A model generated the notes under the pieces. The model searched no databases. It saw nothing but the letters and a program-made list of their open reading frames with translations, and was not told where the DNA came from. A DNA stretch of 64,000 nt. It comes from Lachnospiraceae bacterium (GTDB lineage Bacteria > Bacillota > Clostridia > Lachnospirales > Lachnospiraceae). This document shows, piece after piece, positions 16,966-25,746 of this stretch (within the stretch, counting starts at the first letter, position 1; every line of letters starts with the position of its first letter). The DNA is taken from the NCBI GenBank assembly GCA_024399135.1, contig JAKSHY010000001.1, forward strand, positions 124,001 to 188,000. Reading direction: 5' to 3'. The translations under genes and the position numbers were made by a program.

Positions 16966-17925
16966 ATGGATTCAATATTTATTGATGGTTTATCCTTTAC
17001 ATTACCATTATTTATTATGGCTATTGGTGGAATTTATTGTGAGAGAAGTGGAATTACCATGCTTGCAGTTGAGGGATTACAAGGCTTCGGAGCATTTACC
17101 GGTGCGTTGACTGCTTTTATTATACAAAGTAATTTTGCAGGAGATTCACAGATTCCATTTATTATAGGTGTTTTATTTGCCTGTCTAGGTGGTGCACTTT
17201 TTTCTCTTGTTCATGCACTTTTGTGTATAAAATTTAGAGCAAATCAGGTTATTAGTGGTGTTGTAGTTAATATTTTGACAGTTGCCATTACTTCATATTT
17301 AACTAAGATTATTAATAAAATTGCATTCAACGAAACTTCTGACAAATTTGTATTAAATGTAAGTTCAAGATTTTCTATTCCTGGACTTTCTTCAATTCCT
17401 ATAATTGGAGCATTGTTTAAGAATATGTATATATTTGAATTCATTATCATAATAATTTCCTTTATAGCATGGTTTATTATGTACAAAACACGTTTTGGAA
17501 TGCATTTAAGGGCGTGTGGAGATAATCCTCATGCAGTTGATGCCGCTGGAGGAAAAGTTAATTCTATTAGATTAAAAGCAATTATGATATGTGGTGCTTT
17601 ATCTGGAATTGGTGGAATATGTTTTGCATATTCAATTCTTGCAGGATTTTCTTCAAGCATATATATGGGATATGGATATCTTGCCATTGCAGCACTTATT
17701 TTTGGAAACTGGAAGATTCTACCTACATTAGGAGCATGTGTTTTATTTGGCTTTGCTAGATCTGGCGGATATAAGTTGGTTCAAATTCTTGAATTACCAA
17801 GTAGTTATCAGGACATTATTATGATTCTTCCATATGTTCTGACACTGTTTTTACTTATATTTTTCTCTAAAAAGAATATGGCACCAAGATCTCTTGGAAT
17901 TCCATATTCTAAGGGAAGCAGATAA
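16966..17925 (+). CDS. ABC transporter permease (NupQ/YufQ-like)
   Basis: 319 residues with about eight to ten hydrophobic segments. Family marks are GGIYCERSGITMLAVEG near the start, FRANQVISGVVVNILTVA, the loop RTRFGMHLRACGDNPHAVDAAG-like region (residues 178-198 here) and GYGYLAIAALIFGNW. It is the partner channel subunit of the preceding permease. A very strong ribosome site (AAGGAGGAT) precedes the ATG. No clear terminator follows; the rplU promoter begins about 25 bases later, which ends this inserted operon. Confidence 0.9.
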   Translation: MDSIFIDGLSFTLPLFIMAIGGIYCERSGITMLAVEGLQGFGAFTGALTAFIIQSNFAGDSQIPFIIGVLFACLGGALFSLVHALLCIKFRANQVISGVVVNILTVAITSYLTKIINKIAFNETSDKFVLNVSSRFSIPGLSSIPIIGALFKNMYIFEFIIIIISFIAWFIMYKTRFGMHLRACGDNPHAVDAAGGKVNSIRLKAIMICGALSGIGGICFAYSILAGFSSSIYMGYGYLAIAALIFGNWKILPTLGACVLFGFARSGGYKLVQILELPSSYQDIIMILPYVLTLFLLIFFSKKNMAPRSLGIPYSKGSR

Positions 17926-17949
17926 ATTTTAATTTACATAATTTATCTA

Positions 17950-17978
17950 TTGACATTGAAATAAAGTTTTGTTAAACT
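17950..17978 (+). promoter_or_regulatory. Predicted sigma-A promoter of rplU-prp-rpmA
   Basis: A perfect TTGACA (17950-17955), 17-base spacer and TAAACT (17973-17978, 4/6). It is followed by a structured leader of about 90 bases before rplU. Confidence 0.6.
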
Positions 17979-17983
17979 TTTTG

Positions 17984-18070
17984 AGTATGCCGCTTAGTGG
18001 GGTTTAAGATGTATATTTATACACACCGAAACTAGCGAGTAAATTAGTTTTATGACTAATTAGAAGGAGG
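17984..18070 (+). ncRNA. Structured 5' leader of rplU (L21 leader-type)
   Basis: Three helices can be drawn. CGCTTAGT (17991-17998) pairs with ACTAGCG (18031-18037) with one bulged T and encloses the hairpin TGTATA/TATACA (18010-18023). A second hairpin, AATTAGT (18042-18048) with ACTAATT (18055-18061), sits directly before the ribosome site AGAAGGAGG. The position and length fit the Firmicutes L21 leader (Rfam L21_leader, RF00559), where L21 is thought to control its own operon. I have not run a covariance model, so family membership is inferred. Confidence 0.6.
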
Positions 18071-18078
18071 AAGAACCA

Positions 18079-18384
18079 ATGTACGCAATTATTGCAACAG
18101 GTGGAAAGCAGTACAAGGTATCAGAAGGTGACATCATCAGAGTTGAAAAGCTTGATGCTGAAGTTAATGATACAGTTACTTTTGACCAGGTTGTAGCTAT
18201 TTCAGACGGTACAATGAAGGTAGCTTCTGATGTTGCTTCTGCTACAGTAACAGGAACTGTTATGAATCAGGGCAGAGCTAAGAAGGTTATCGTATACAAG
18301 TACAAGAGAAAGTCTGGCTACCACAAGAAGAACGGTCACAGACAGGCATTTACACAGGTTAAGATTGAGAAGATTAACGCATAA
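18079..18384 (+). CDS. rplU: 50S ribosomal protein L21
   Basis: 101 residues, the usual length. It starts MYAIIATGGKQYKVSEGD and contains the conserved VDKLDAEVNDTVTFDQV-like block and, near the end, KYKRKSGYHKKNGHRQAFT, the rRNA-binding signature of L21. L21 binds domain I of 23S rRNA in the large subunit. Codon use is visibly more biased than in neighbouring genes, as expected of ribosomal proteins. It is the first gene of the rplU-prp-rpmA operon, behind a structured leader. Confidence 0.97.
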   Translation: MYAIIATGGKQYKVSEGDIIRVEKLDAEVNDTVTFDQVVAISDGTMKVASDVASATVTGTVMNQGRAKKVIVYKYKRKSGYHKKNGHRQAFTQVKIEKINA

Positions 18385-18393
18385 TTTTGTGAA

Positions 18394-18738
18394 ATGACTA
18401 AGATTGTATTTTTTAGAAGTAATGGCAAATATACAGGTATGGAAGCAAAAGGTCATGCAATGTATGATTCTTATGGAAAAGATATTGTGTGTTCTGCCAT
18501 GTCAGTTCTAATAACCAACACTGTTAATGCTATTGATGAAATTAATCACGAAGAGATTGATTTAACATTAAACGAAGAAGATGGGCTTTTATCTTTTAGA
18601 ATTATTAACGAGAAAGAAGAAAGTACACAGGTTTTAATGAAGGCATTAGTTCTTGGGTTGGAAAGTATTCAAAAAGAATACGGTAAAAAATATTGTAAAG
18701 TAGACTATAAGGAGGAAATGCAAAATGTTAAAGCTTAA
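18394..18738 (+). CDS. prp: Ribosomal-processing cysteine protease Prp
   Basis: 114 residues (YsxB family). [20 protein letters not shown] carries the predicted catalytic dyad His21 and Cys33, with Asp30 conserved. Prp removes the N-terminal extension of ribosomal protein L27 in Firmicutes; its substrate is encoded immediately downstream and overlaps this gene by 14 bp. The gene order rplU-prp-rpmA is the classical Firmicutes arrangement. The Shine-Dalgarno sequence is weak, so its synthesis is probably low compared with L21 and L27. Confidence 0.95.
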   Translation: MTKIVFFRSNGKYTGMEAKGHAMYDSYGKDIVCSAMSVLITNTVNAIDEINHEEIDLTLNEEDGLLSFRIINEKEESTQVLMKALVLGLESIQKEYGKKYCKVDYKEEMQNVKA

Positions 18739-19009
18739 CCTTCAATTATTCGCTCATAAAAAGGGAATGGGTTCTACCAAGAATGGTAGAGATTCTGAAG
18801 CTAAGAGATTAGGTGCTAAGCGTGCAGATGGACAGATTGTTAAGGCTGGAAACATCTTATACAGACAGCGTGGCACAAAGATTCACCCTGGTGTAAATGT
18901 TGGTATCGGTGGTGATGATACATTATTTGCTAAAGTTGATGGCGTATTAAAATTCGAAAGAGTTGGCCGTGACAAGAAGCAGGCTTCTGTTTATCCAGTA
19001 GAAGATTAA
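18725..19009 (+). CDS. rpmA: 50S ribosomal protein L27 with a Prp-cleaved N-terminal extension
   Basis: 94 residues. The N-terminus MLKLNLQLF followed by [21 protein letters not shown] shows the Prp recognition motif; cleavage after Phe9 would expose the mature Ala10, the arm that reaches towards the peptidyl-transferase centre. The rest ([27 protein letters not shown]) is typical L27. A ribosome site (AAGGAGGAA) lies within the end of prp. A strong terminator follows. Confidence 0.97.
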   Translation: MLKLNLQLFAHKKGMGSTKNGRDSEAKRLGAKRADGQIVKAGNILYRQRGTKIHPGVNVGIGGDDTLFAKVDGVLKFERVGRDKKQASVYPVED

Positions 19010-19021
19010 TTGATTTTATTG

Positions 19022-19052
19022 GCCCTAAACCATTTTGGTTTAGGGCTTTTTT
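19022..19052 (+). terminator. Rho-independent terminator of rplU-prp-rpmA
   Basis: A perfect 10-bp stem GCCCTAAACC/GGTTTAGGGC (19022-19031 and 19037-19046), a 5-base loop and six T residues. It separates the ribosomal-protein operon from obgE. Confidence 0.93.
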
Positions 19053-19065
19053 CAAAAGGTAATAA

Positions 19066-20364
<1,299 letters not shown>

Positions 20365-20378
20365 TTAGGAGTTTTAAC

Positions 20379-20669
20379 ATGACTAGTAAACAGCGAAGCT
20401 ATTTAAAAGGATTGGCAATGACTATTGATCCAATATTTCAGATAGGAAAATCATCATTAACGCCAGAATTAACAGAAGCTGTCCAGGAAGCTATTGATAA
20501 AAGAGAATTAATCAAAGTTTCTGTTTTGAAGAATTGCTTTGATGATCCTAAAATGATAGCTGAAGCACTTGCTGACAGAACAAGATCAGAAGTTGTTCAG
20601 GTTATTGGAAAGAAAATAGTATTATATAAGAAAAACAAAGATAATCCCAAAATAGAATTACCTAGATAA
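20379..20669 (+). CDS. yhbY: CRM-domain RNA-binding protein YhbY
   Basis: 96 residues. The single CRM domain is evident from LKGLAMTIDPIFQIGKSSLT, ALDKRELIKV-like spacing and the end IGKKIVLYKK. YhbY binds pre-50S particles and helps ribosome assembly. Located 14 bases after obgE with ribosome site TTAGGAG. In relatives nadD usually follows; here yqeK comes next. Confidence 0.93.
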   Translation: MTSKQRSYLKGLAMTIDPIFQIGKSSLTPELTEAVQEAIDKRELIKVSVLKNCFDDPKMIAEALADRTRSEVVQVIGKKIVLYKKNKDNPKIELPR

Positions 20670-20695
20670 TACAAAATATATAGAATAATAAAATT

Positions 20696-21268
20696 ATGAA
20701 ATTATCAAAAATAGCAAAAAAAATTGAAAAGGTACAATCAGATAAGCGTTTTGAACATACATTAGGGGTTTCATACACAGCTGCAGCACTTGCAATGCGC
20801 TATAAGGAAAATGTTGAAAATGCCAGATTGGCTGGTTTGTTACATGATTGTGGAAAACATCTTTCTGATGAAAGAATGCTGGAATTGTGTGATAAATATT
20901 CTATAAAGGTATCTAAAGTAGAAAGAGAAAATCCATTTTTGCTGCACGGAAAAGTTGGCGCTTTAATTGCTAAGAAAAAATTTGATATTGATAACGAAGA
21001 CGTATTAGATGCTATTTCTTATCATGTAACAGGAAAACCCAAAATGACGTTGCTTGGAAAAATCATCTTTATAGCTGATTATATTGAACCAAACAGAGAT
21101 TTTGCTGATAATCTTCCAATGCTCAGAGAACTTGCTTTCGAAGATTTAGATTTATGCCTTATCAAAATATTAGAATGCACATTAAAGCATTTAAATAACA
21201 AAAAATCTGTAATTGATCCAACAACTCAAGAAACCTATGATTATTACATGAAGGAGTGTTTAAAATAA
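20696..21268 (+). CDS. yqeK: HD-domain protein YqeK (predicted Ap4A hydrolase)
   Basis: 190 residues. The HD-domain metal ligands are visible in RFEHTLGVSYTA, GLLHDCGKH and ISYHVTGKPKM, with IIFIADYIEPNRDF as a further YqeK hallmark. Characterised YqeK proteins split diadenosine tetraphosphate symmetrically to two ADP. In most Firmicutes nadD lies directly before yqeK; it is absent here, with only 26 bases to yhbY. The stop overlaps the rsfS start by one base. Confidence 0.9.
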   Translation: MKLSKIAKKIEKVQSDKRFEHTLGVSYTAAALAMRYKENVENARLAGLLHDCGKHLSDERMLELCDKYSIKVSKVERENPFLLHGKVGALIAKKKFDIDNEDVLDAISYHVTGKPKMTLLGKIIFIADYIEPNRDFADNLPMLRELAFEDLDLCLIKILECTLKHLNNKKSVIDPTTQETYDYYMKECLK

Positions 21269-21624
21269 TGGCAGAATTTTCAAAAGATAAAATAACAGAA
21301 TTAGCTAAATTAGCGGTTGATGCTTTAGAAGAAAAGAAAGCTTCTGATATTAAGGTTTTAGATATTAGTGAAATATCTCAGATTGCTGATTATTTCATTA
21401 TTGCAAGTGGTAATAATATTAATCAGACTCAGGCTATGGCAGATGATGTAGAAATTAAGCTTGAGAAGAATGGTCTATTATTAAAACAAATTGAAGGATA
21501 TGAAAAAGCAGGCTGGATATTAATGGATTTTGGTGACATTATTGTTCATATTTTCGATAATGATAATAGATTATTTTATGATCTTGAAAGAGTCTGGAAG
21601 GATGGAAAAGAGATAGAATTATAA
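21268..21624 (+). CDS. rsfS: Ribosome silencing factor RsfS
   Basis: 118 residues from the ATG at 21268. I choose this start because the Shine-Dalgarno AAGGAG (21251-21256) lies 11 bases upstream; the longer reading from GTG 21256 would start inside that site. Family features are KKASDIKVLDISEIS, IADYFIIASGNNINQTQAMAD-like spacing, and GWILMDFGDIIVHIF. RsfS binds L14 and blocks joining of the subunits when nutrients are low. Its stop overlaps the next gene by one base (TAATG). Confidence 0.93.
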   Translation: MAEFSKDKITELAKLAVDALEEKKASDIKVLDISEISQIADYFIIASGNNINQTQAMADDVEIKLEKNGLLLKQIEGYEKAGWILMDFGDIIVHIFDNDNRLFYDLERVWKDGKEIEL

Positions 21625-22367
21625 TGAAATTACAACAGGTATTAAGTCGCGTAAGACGCGCTGTTGACGATTATAATATGATTGAAGAAGGGGATAAAAT
21701 TGCTGTTGGTATATCTGGCGGTAAGGATTCCCTTACTTTATTATATGCACTTTCTGAACTTAGAAGATTTTATCCTAAAAAATTTGAATTAATTGCTGTT
21801 ACAGTTGATTTAGGTTTTAAAAACCTTAACCTTGATGGAATAAAAAACTTTTGTGATAAGTTAAATGTTCCATATTCGATTATTAAAACAGATATTGCGG
21901 AGATTGTTTTTAACGAAAGAAAAGAAAGTAATCCATGCTCTTTATGTGCTAAAATGAGAAAAGGAGCATTAAATTATGCTATGGAGGATGCAGGATGCAA
22001 CAAGGTTGCCTACGCACATCACAGAGATGATGTTGTGGAAACAATGATGTTATCTTTGATTTATGAAGGAAGAATACATACCTTTAGTCCTGTAACCTTT
22101 TTGGACAAAATGAAAATAACAGTTATAAGACCTCTTATTTACATGAATGAATCTGAGGTAATTGGTTTTGTAAATGCAAATAATATTCCTATAGTAAAAA
22201 GCTCTTGCCCTGCAGATGGTTATACTAAACGTGAATATGCTAAGAATTTACTTAATCAAATAAATGCTGAAGCTCCTGGTGTTAAAATGCGTATGTTTTC
22301 AGCAATTCAAAGAAGCAATATTAAAGGCTGGCCACCTATAGATGGAGAAGAACAAGAATTATCATGA
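21624..22367 (+). CDS. ttcA: TtcA-family tRNA thiolation protein
   Basis: 247 residues. The PP-loop GISGGKDSLTLL binds ATP; CSLCAKMRKGALNYA supplies the paired cysteines, and a third cysteine is in SSCPADG, together matching the iron-sulfur cluster ligands of TtcA. HHRDDVVETMML is another family mark. TtcA makes 2-thiocytidine at position 32 of some tRNAs. Clostridial members are shorter than the E. coli protein and their exact tRNA targets are not shown. It starts on the last base of rsfS and overlaps the next gene by 26 bp. Confidence 0.85.
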   Translation: MKLQQVLSRVRRAVDDYNMIEEGDKIAVGISGGKDSLTLLYALSELRRFYPKKFELIAVTVDLGFKNLNLDGIKNFCDKLNVPYSIIKTDIAEIVFNERKESNPCSLCAKMRKGALNYAMEDAGCNKVAYAHHRDDVVETMMLSLIYEGRIHTFSPVTFLDKMKITVIRPLIYMNESEVIGFVNANNIPIVKSSCPADGYTKREYAKNLLNQINAEAPGVKMRMFSAIQRSNIKGWPPIDGEEQELS

Positions 22368-23394
22368 TCAACAGAATAATTTAAATACATTGAAGATGAG
22401 AGATGTAGTATCGACACTTCCTCAGTTTTGTAAGTCATTTTTTAGAGGAATTCAGGACTCAACATCTTCAAGAACCAGATTAGCTTATGCATATGATATA
22501 AGAGTATTTTTTGAATATATGCATGAGAATAATTCTTATTGCCAAAAAATAGATATTGTTGATTTCCCAATTTCCATACTTGACCAGATAACAAGAGAAG
22601 ATATAGAAGAATATATGGATTATATTACTTATTATGTTAAAGATGGAAAAGAAATCACAAATGATGAAAGGGGAAAAAAGAGAAAACTTTCAGCATTGAA
22701 AAGTTTTTATAAATATTATTACTGCGCTGAACTAATTAAGACAAATCCTGCACAGCTTGTGTCTTTACCTAAAATTCATGAAAAAGAAATTATACGACTT
22801 GATGTTGATGAAGTTGCAACGCTCTTAGATAATGTTGAAGAAGGCACTAAATTAACTAAGAAAGAAATTCAGTTTCATGAAAAAACAAAGGTCAGAGATA
22901 CTGCATTAATGACTCTTCTTTTAGGAACTGGAATTCGAGTTTCCGAATGTGTAGGACTGGATATTAACGATGTAGATTTTAAAAATAATGGTATTAAAAT
23001 AAGACGTAAGGGTGGATATGAGACTGTAGTGTATTTTGGTGATGAAGTAGAAAATGCACTTCTTGATTATATTACTGAGCGTAAGAAAATAATTACACTT
23101 GAAGGTCATGAAGAAGCCTTGTTTTTATCCTTACAAAATCGTAGAATAACTGTAAGAGCTGTTGAAAATTTAGTAAAAAAATATTCACAGACAGTAACTA
23201 CATTAAAAAAAATCACACCACATAAATTAAGAAGTACTTATGGTACATCGTTATATCGCGAGACTGGTGACATTTATTTAGTTGCAGATGTACTTGGACA
23301 TAAAGATGTTAATACAACAAGAAAACATTATGCAGCACAGGAAGAAGATCGAAGAAGAAGAGCTGCAAGTGCAGTTAAGTTAAGAGAAGATTAG
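22342..23394 (+). CDS. Tyrosine recombinase (XerS-like)
   Basis: Up to 350 residues. An N-terminal SAM-like core-binding domain (about 30-135) is followed by the catalytic domain with GTGIRVSECVGLDINDVD (first Arg), KKITPHKLRSTYGTSLYR (His/Arg), VLGHKDVNTTRKHY (His and the nucleophilic Tyr). The pattern TPHKLRSTYGTSLY with GDIYLVADVLGHKD resembles single-protein XerS recombinases that resolve chromosome dimers, so a house-keeping role is more likely than a mobile element: no att site or other integrase genes are nearby. The start is uncertain: ATG 22342 overlaps ttcA by 26 bp and lacks a strong ribosome site; ATG 22396 is an alternative. Confidence 0.82.
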   Translation: MEKNKNYHDQQNNLNTLKMRDVVSTLPQFCKSFFRGIQDSTSSRTRLAYAYDIRVFFEYMHENNSYCQKIDIVDFPISILDQITREDIEEYMDYITYYVKDGKEITNDERGKKRKLSALKSFYKYYYCAELIKTNPAQLVSLPKIHEKEIIRLDVDEVATLLDNVEEGTKLTKKEIQFHEKTKVRDTALMTLLLGTGIRVSECVGLDINDVDFKNNGIKIRRKGGYETVVYFGDEVENALLDYITERKKIITLEGHEEALFLSLQNRRITVRAVENLVKKYSQTVTTLKKITPHKLRSTYGTSLYRETGDIYLVADVLGHKDVNTTRKHYAAQEEDRRRRAASAVKLRED

Positions 23395-23406
23395 GAGAAT
23401 CGTTTA

Positions 23407-24861
23407 ATGAAGTTTAATTTCAATAAGAAATATATTTCTATTGGCATAATAGCTTTAGGTGTCATAATTTTGGCAATATTGTTTTTCTTTGCATGTTTTC
23501 AGGTTGACGCTTTTAAAGAGGTTATTGGAAATATTTTTAATTTGCTAACACCTGTTATATATGGATTTATATTTGCTTATCTTTTAATTCCTATAGTAAA
23601 TTTCTTTGATCGAAAGCTTTTTTATAGAATAGCTTTAAGAAATAAAGATCATATCTCTAATAAAAAGAAGCGTGTATTCAGAGTATTTTCAATTATTTTT
23701 TCTTTTTCTGTAGTTATATTTTTAATTACATTACTCATGAGAAGCTTAATTCCTCAAATTACTGCAAGTATTAATACAATGCAGGAGCAGAGTAATACAT
23801 ATTTTAATACAGTTTCAGGATGGGTTAATAGCATTACTAACTGGTTTTATGATTTCCAAAAGAAGTATATTGGACCTGGAAGTATGCTAGATGGAATGAT
23901 AGATTTTGAGAAAATTCGTGATTCATCATTAGAGTTTTTTGCTGGTATCTTTTCATCAAATGCAAATAATGCTACACCTATAAATAATCTGTTAACTAAC
24001 GTATCTTCATTCTTTATAGGTTTCTTTAAAAATGTATGGAATATGCTTATTGGTTTTGTAATAAGTATTTATGTTCTGTTAAATAAGGAATTATTCGCAG
24101 CTCAGGCTAAGAAAATTGTTTATTCTATGTTTTCTTTAGAAAAAGCTAATCATTTATTAAGAGACTTAAGATTTGTATCTGATACATTTTTAGGATTTAT
24201 TATTGGAAAAATTGTTGATTCAATAATAATTGGATTCATTTGTTATTTTGGATTATTAATTTTAGACATGCCATATCCAATTCTATTAAGTGTAGTTATT
24301 GGACTTACAAATATTATTCCTTTCTTTGGACCTATAATTGGAGCAGTTCCTACCTCTTTCATTGTATTAATTGCTACCTTTAGTGAAAATCCTTGGAAAA
24401 TTGTATATTTTATCATTTTCGTTATTATTCTTCAGCAATTAGATGGAAATATTATTGGACCTGCAATATTAGGTTCTACAACCGGCATCTCAGGTATGTG
24501 GGTAATTTTCTCAATTACATTCTTTGGAGGACTATGGGGTGTTGTTGGAATGTTCATAGGTATACCAATATTCTCAGTATTCTATGCAATGTTTAAAAGA
24601 AGTGTTGAAAGAAGACTTGTTAAGAAGAACCTTCCAACCGAAAGTTGGGAATATCTACCTGTTAAAAGAATTGATGTAAATACAAAGAAGATAGTTCCTT
24701 TAATTGAAGCTAATGATTTAAATTACAAAGCTAAGCCGATGGATTTCAAGGAATTTATCGAAAAAATTAAGAAGTTTAAATTTATAAAAATGAAACATTC
24801 ATTAAATGATTCTGCAGATGATGATATTATCGCGGATGAAGATGATATGAAAAACAATTAG
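23407..24861 (+). CDS. AI-2E family transporter (PerM/YdiK-like permease)
   Basis: 484 residues with about seven to eight hydrophobic segments. Two N-terminal helices, a long extracellular or linker region rich in Asn and Ser (about 110-200), then a membrane-embedded C-terminal half with the family motifs GFIIGKIVDSIIIGFICY and VIGLTNIIPFFGPIIGAVP, LQQLDGNIIGPAILGSTTG. The family name comes from a proposed AI-2 exporter, but members also act as ion or small-molecule permeases; the substrate here is unknown. The C-terminal tail is charged and acidic. A bidirectional terminator follows. Confidence 0.88.
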   Translation: MKFNFNKKYISIGIIALGVIILAILFFFACFQVDAFKEVIGNIFNLLTPVIYGFIFAYLLIPIVNFFDRKLFYRIALRNKDHISNKKKRVFRVFSIIFSFSVVIFLITLLMRSLIPQITASINTMQEQSNTYFNTVSGWVNSITNWFYDFQKKYIGPGSMLDGMIDFEKIRDSSLEFFAGIFSSNANNATPINNLLTNVSSFFIGFFKNVWNMLIGFVISIYVLLNKELFAAQAKKIVYSMFSLEKANHLLRDLRFVSDTFLGFIIGKIVDSIIIGFICYFGLLILDMPYPILLSVVIGLTNIIPFFGPIIGAVPTSFIVLIATFSENPWKIVYFIIFVIILQQLDGNIIGPAILGSTTGISGMWVIFSITFFGGLWGVVGMFIGIPIFSVFYAMFKRSVERRLVKKNLPTESWEYLPVKRIDVNTKKIVPLIEANDLNYKAKPMDFKEFIEKIKKFKFIKMKHSLNDSADDDIIADEDDMKNN

Positions 24862-24896
24862 AATATTAAGTGCTTTATACATATAAACATGATAAA

Positions 24897-24940
24897 TAAA
24901 AAGAAGTTGGAAATTAAATAATGTTTCCAACTTCTTTTCA
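24897..24940. terminator. Bidirectional terminator between the AI-2E permease gene and lexA
   Basis: A perfect 13-bp stem AAGAAGTTGGAAA (24901-24913) with its complement at 24924-24936 and a 10-base loop, flanked by A residues on the left and T residues on the right. It can therefore serve both convergent genes. Confidence 0.9.
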
Positions 24941-24956
24941 TTATATAAATATATAA

Positions 24957-25574
24957 TTATTTAACTATTCTAAATACTCCAAATACTTTTCCAAGAATCT
25001 GACAGTCATCAACAATAATAGGATCCATACTATCATTTTCTGGTTGCAGTCTGATATGTCCATCTTCCTTATAAAATGTCTTAACAGTAGCAGAGTCATC
25101 AATCAAAGCAACAACAGTATCGCCATTTTTAGCAACATTTGTACTATTAACAAATATTTGATCGCCACTAAAAATTCCTGCATTAATCATTGAATCGCCC
25201 TTAACCTTTAATACGAACGATTCTCCGCTTGGAACCATATCAGCAGGAACAGGAAAGTAACTATCTATATTCTGTTCAGCCAATATAGGACAACCTGCAG
25301 CAACCTGTCCAACAACAGGAAGTGAAACCATTTCAGTTCTAACCATCTGAAAATTATCATCACAGATTTCAATAGCACGAGGCTTCGTAGGATCTCTTCT
25401 TATATATCCATTCTTTTCTAATGTTTCTAAATGAGAATGAACAGAAGAGGTGGATTTTAAATTAACAGCTTCACATATTTCCCTAACTGCAGGTGGATAA
25501 CCACGTTTTAAAATTTCTTCTTTAATATAATCAAGTATCTGCTGTTGCTTGTTACTTATATTACCATTAGCCAT
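24957..25574 (-). CDS. lexA: SOS repressor LexA
   Basis: 205 residues. The N-terminal winged helix (about 1-70) includes [20 protein letters not shown]. The self-cleavage site is Ala93-Gly94 in VAAGCP; the catalytic pair is Ser128 (KGDSMI) and Lys165 (ATVKTFYK). RecA filaments trigger autocleavage after DNA damage, which lifts repression. Transcription runs leftward from a promoter that carries a LexA box 11 bases before the start codon, so LexA represses itself. The divergent partner gene encodes a YneA-like division inhibitor, the same pairing as in Bacillus. Confidence 0.96.
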   Translation of the reverse strand: MANGNISNKQQQILDYIKEEILKRGYPPAVREICEAVNLKSTSSVHSHLETLEKNGYIRRDPTKPRAIEICDDNFQMVRTEMVSLPVVGQVAAGCPILAEQNIDSYFPVPADMVPSGESFVLKVKGDSMINAGIFSGDQIFVNSTNVAKNGDTVVALIDDSATVKTFYKEDGHIRLQPENDSMDPIIVDDCQILGKVFGVFRIVK

Positions 25575-25584
25575 AGAATACCTC

Positions 25585-25598
25585 CGAATGTTTGTTTG
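25585..25598. promoter_or_regulatory. LexA box 1 (in the lexA leader)
   Basis: CGAATGTTTGTTTG fits the Firmicutes SOS box CGAACN4GTTCG with two deviations. It lies between the lexA -10 element and start codon, suited to autorepression. Confidence 0.75.
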
Positions 25599-25609
25599 GT
25601 TATAAAAAA

Positions 25610-25638
25610 ATTATATCAAATGAATTTGTAAAAAGCAA
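25610..25638 (-). promoter_or_regulatory. Predicted lexA promoter
   Basis: On the minus strand TTGCTT (25633-25638), 17 bases, TATAAT (25610-25615, perfect -10). The transcript would begin near 25603 and run through LexA box 1. Confidence 0.75.
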
Positions 25639-25648
25639 ACAAATATTC

Positions 25649-25662
25649 CGAAAATTTGTTCG
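25649..25662. promoter_or_regulatory. LexA box 2
   Basis: CGAAAATTTGTTCG, one deviation from CGAACN4GTTCG. It lies upstream of both divergent promoters, exactly 30 bp before box 3. Confidence 0.8.
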
Positions 25663-25670
25663 AAAAAGTG

Positions 25671-25699
25671 TTGACATTCGAATATCTGTTCGGTATAAT
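25671..25699 (+). promoter_or_regulatory. Consensus sigma-A promoter of the YneA-like gene
   Basis: TTGACA (25671-25676), 17-base spacer, TATAAT (25694-25699): both hexamers perfect. The spacer holds LexA box 3, so bound repressor would cover the polymerase site. Strong promoter plus tight repression is the expected design for an SOS-induced gene. Confidence 0.92.
25679..25692. promoter_or_regulatory. LexA box 3 (inside the promoter spacer)
   Basis: CGAATATCTGTTCG, one deviation from the SOS consensus, placed between the -35 and -10 elements. Confidence 0.85.
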
Positions 25700-25708
25700 T
25701 CAAAGCAT

Positions 25709-25722
25709 AGAACAAATGTTCT
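25709..25722. promoter_or_regulatory. LexA box 4
   Basis: AGAACAAATGTTCT, a perfect 14-base palindrome with the GAACN4GTTC core, just past the transcription start of the YneA-like gene and exactly 30 bp after box 3. Confidence 0.9.
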
Positions 25723-25736
25723 CGAACAAACATTCT
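25723..25736. promoter_or_regulatory. LexA box 5
   Basis: CGAACAAACATTCT, abutting box 4. The left half is canonical and the right half (ATTC) deviates at the first base. It overlaps the ribosome-binding region of the YneA-like gene. Confidence 0.7.
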
Positions 25737-25746
25737 GGAGATTGAT

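Noticed and set aside
18017-18025. TTATACACA, a perfect DnaA-box sequence
   Set aside because: It is a single copy inside a hairpin of the rplU leader; no cluster of boxes and no dnaA or dnaN nearby, so not an origin.
22342-23394. Tyrosine recombinase as the integrase of a mobile element
   Set aside because: Its motifs resemble XerS, it overlaps ttcA in a house-keeping operon, and there are no att repeats, tRNA or phage genes around.
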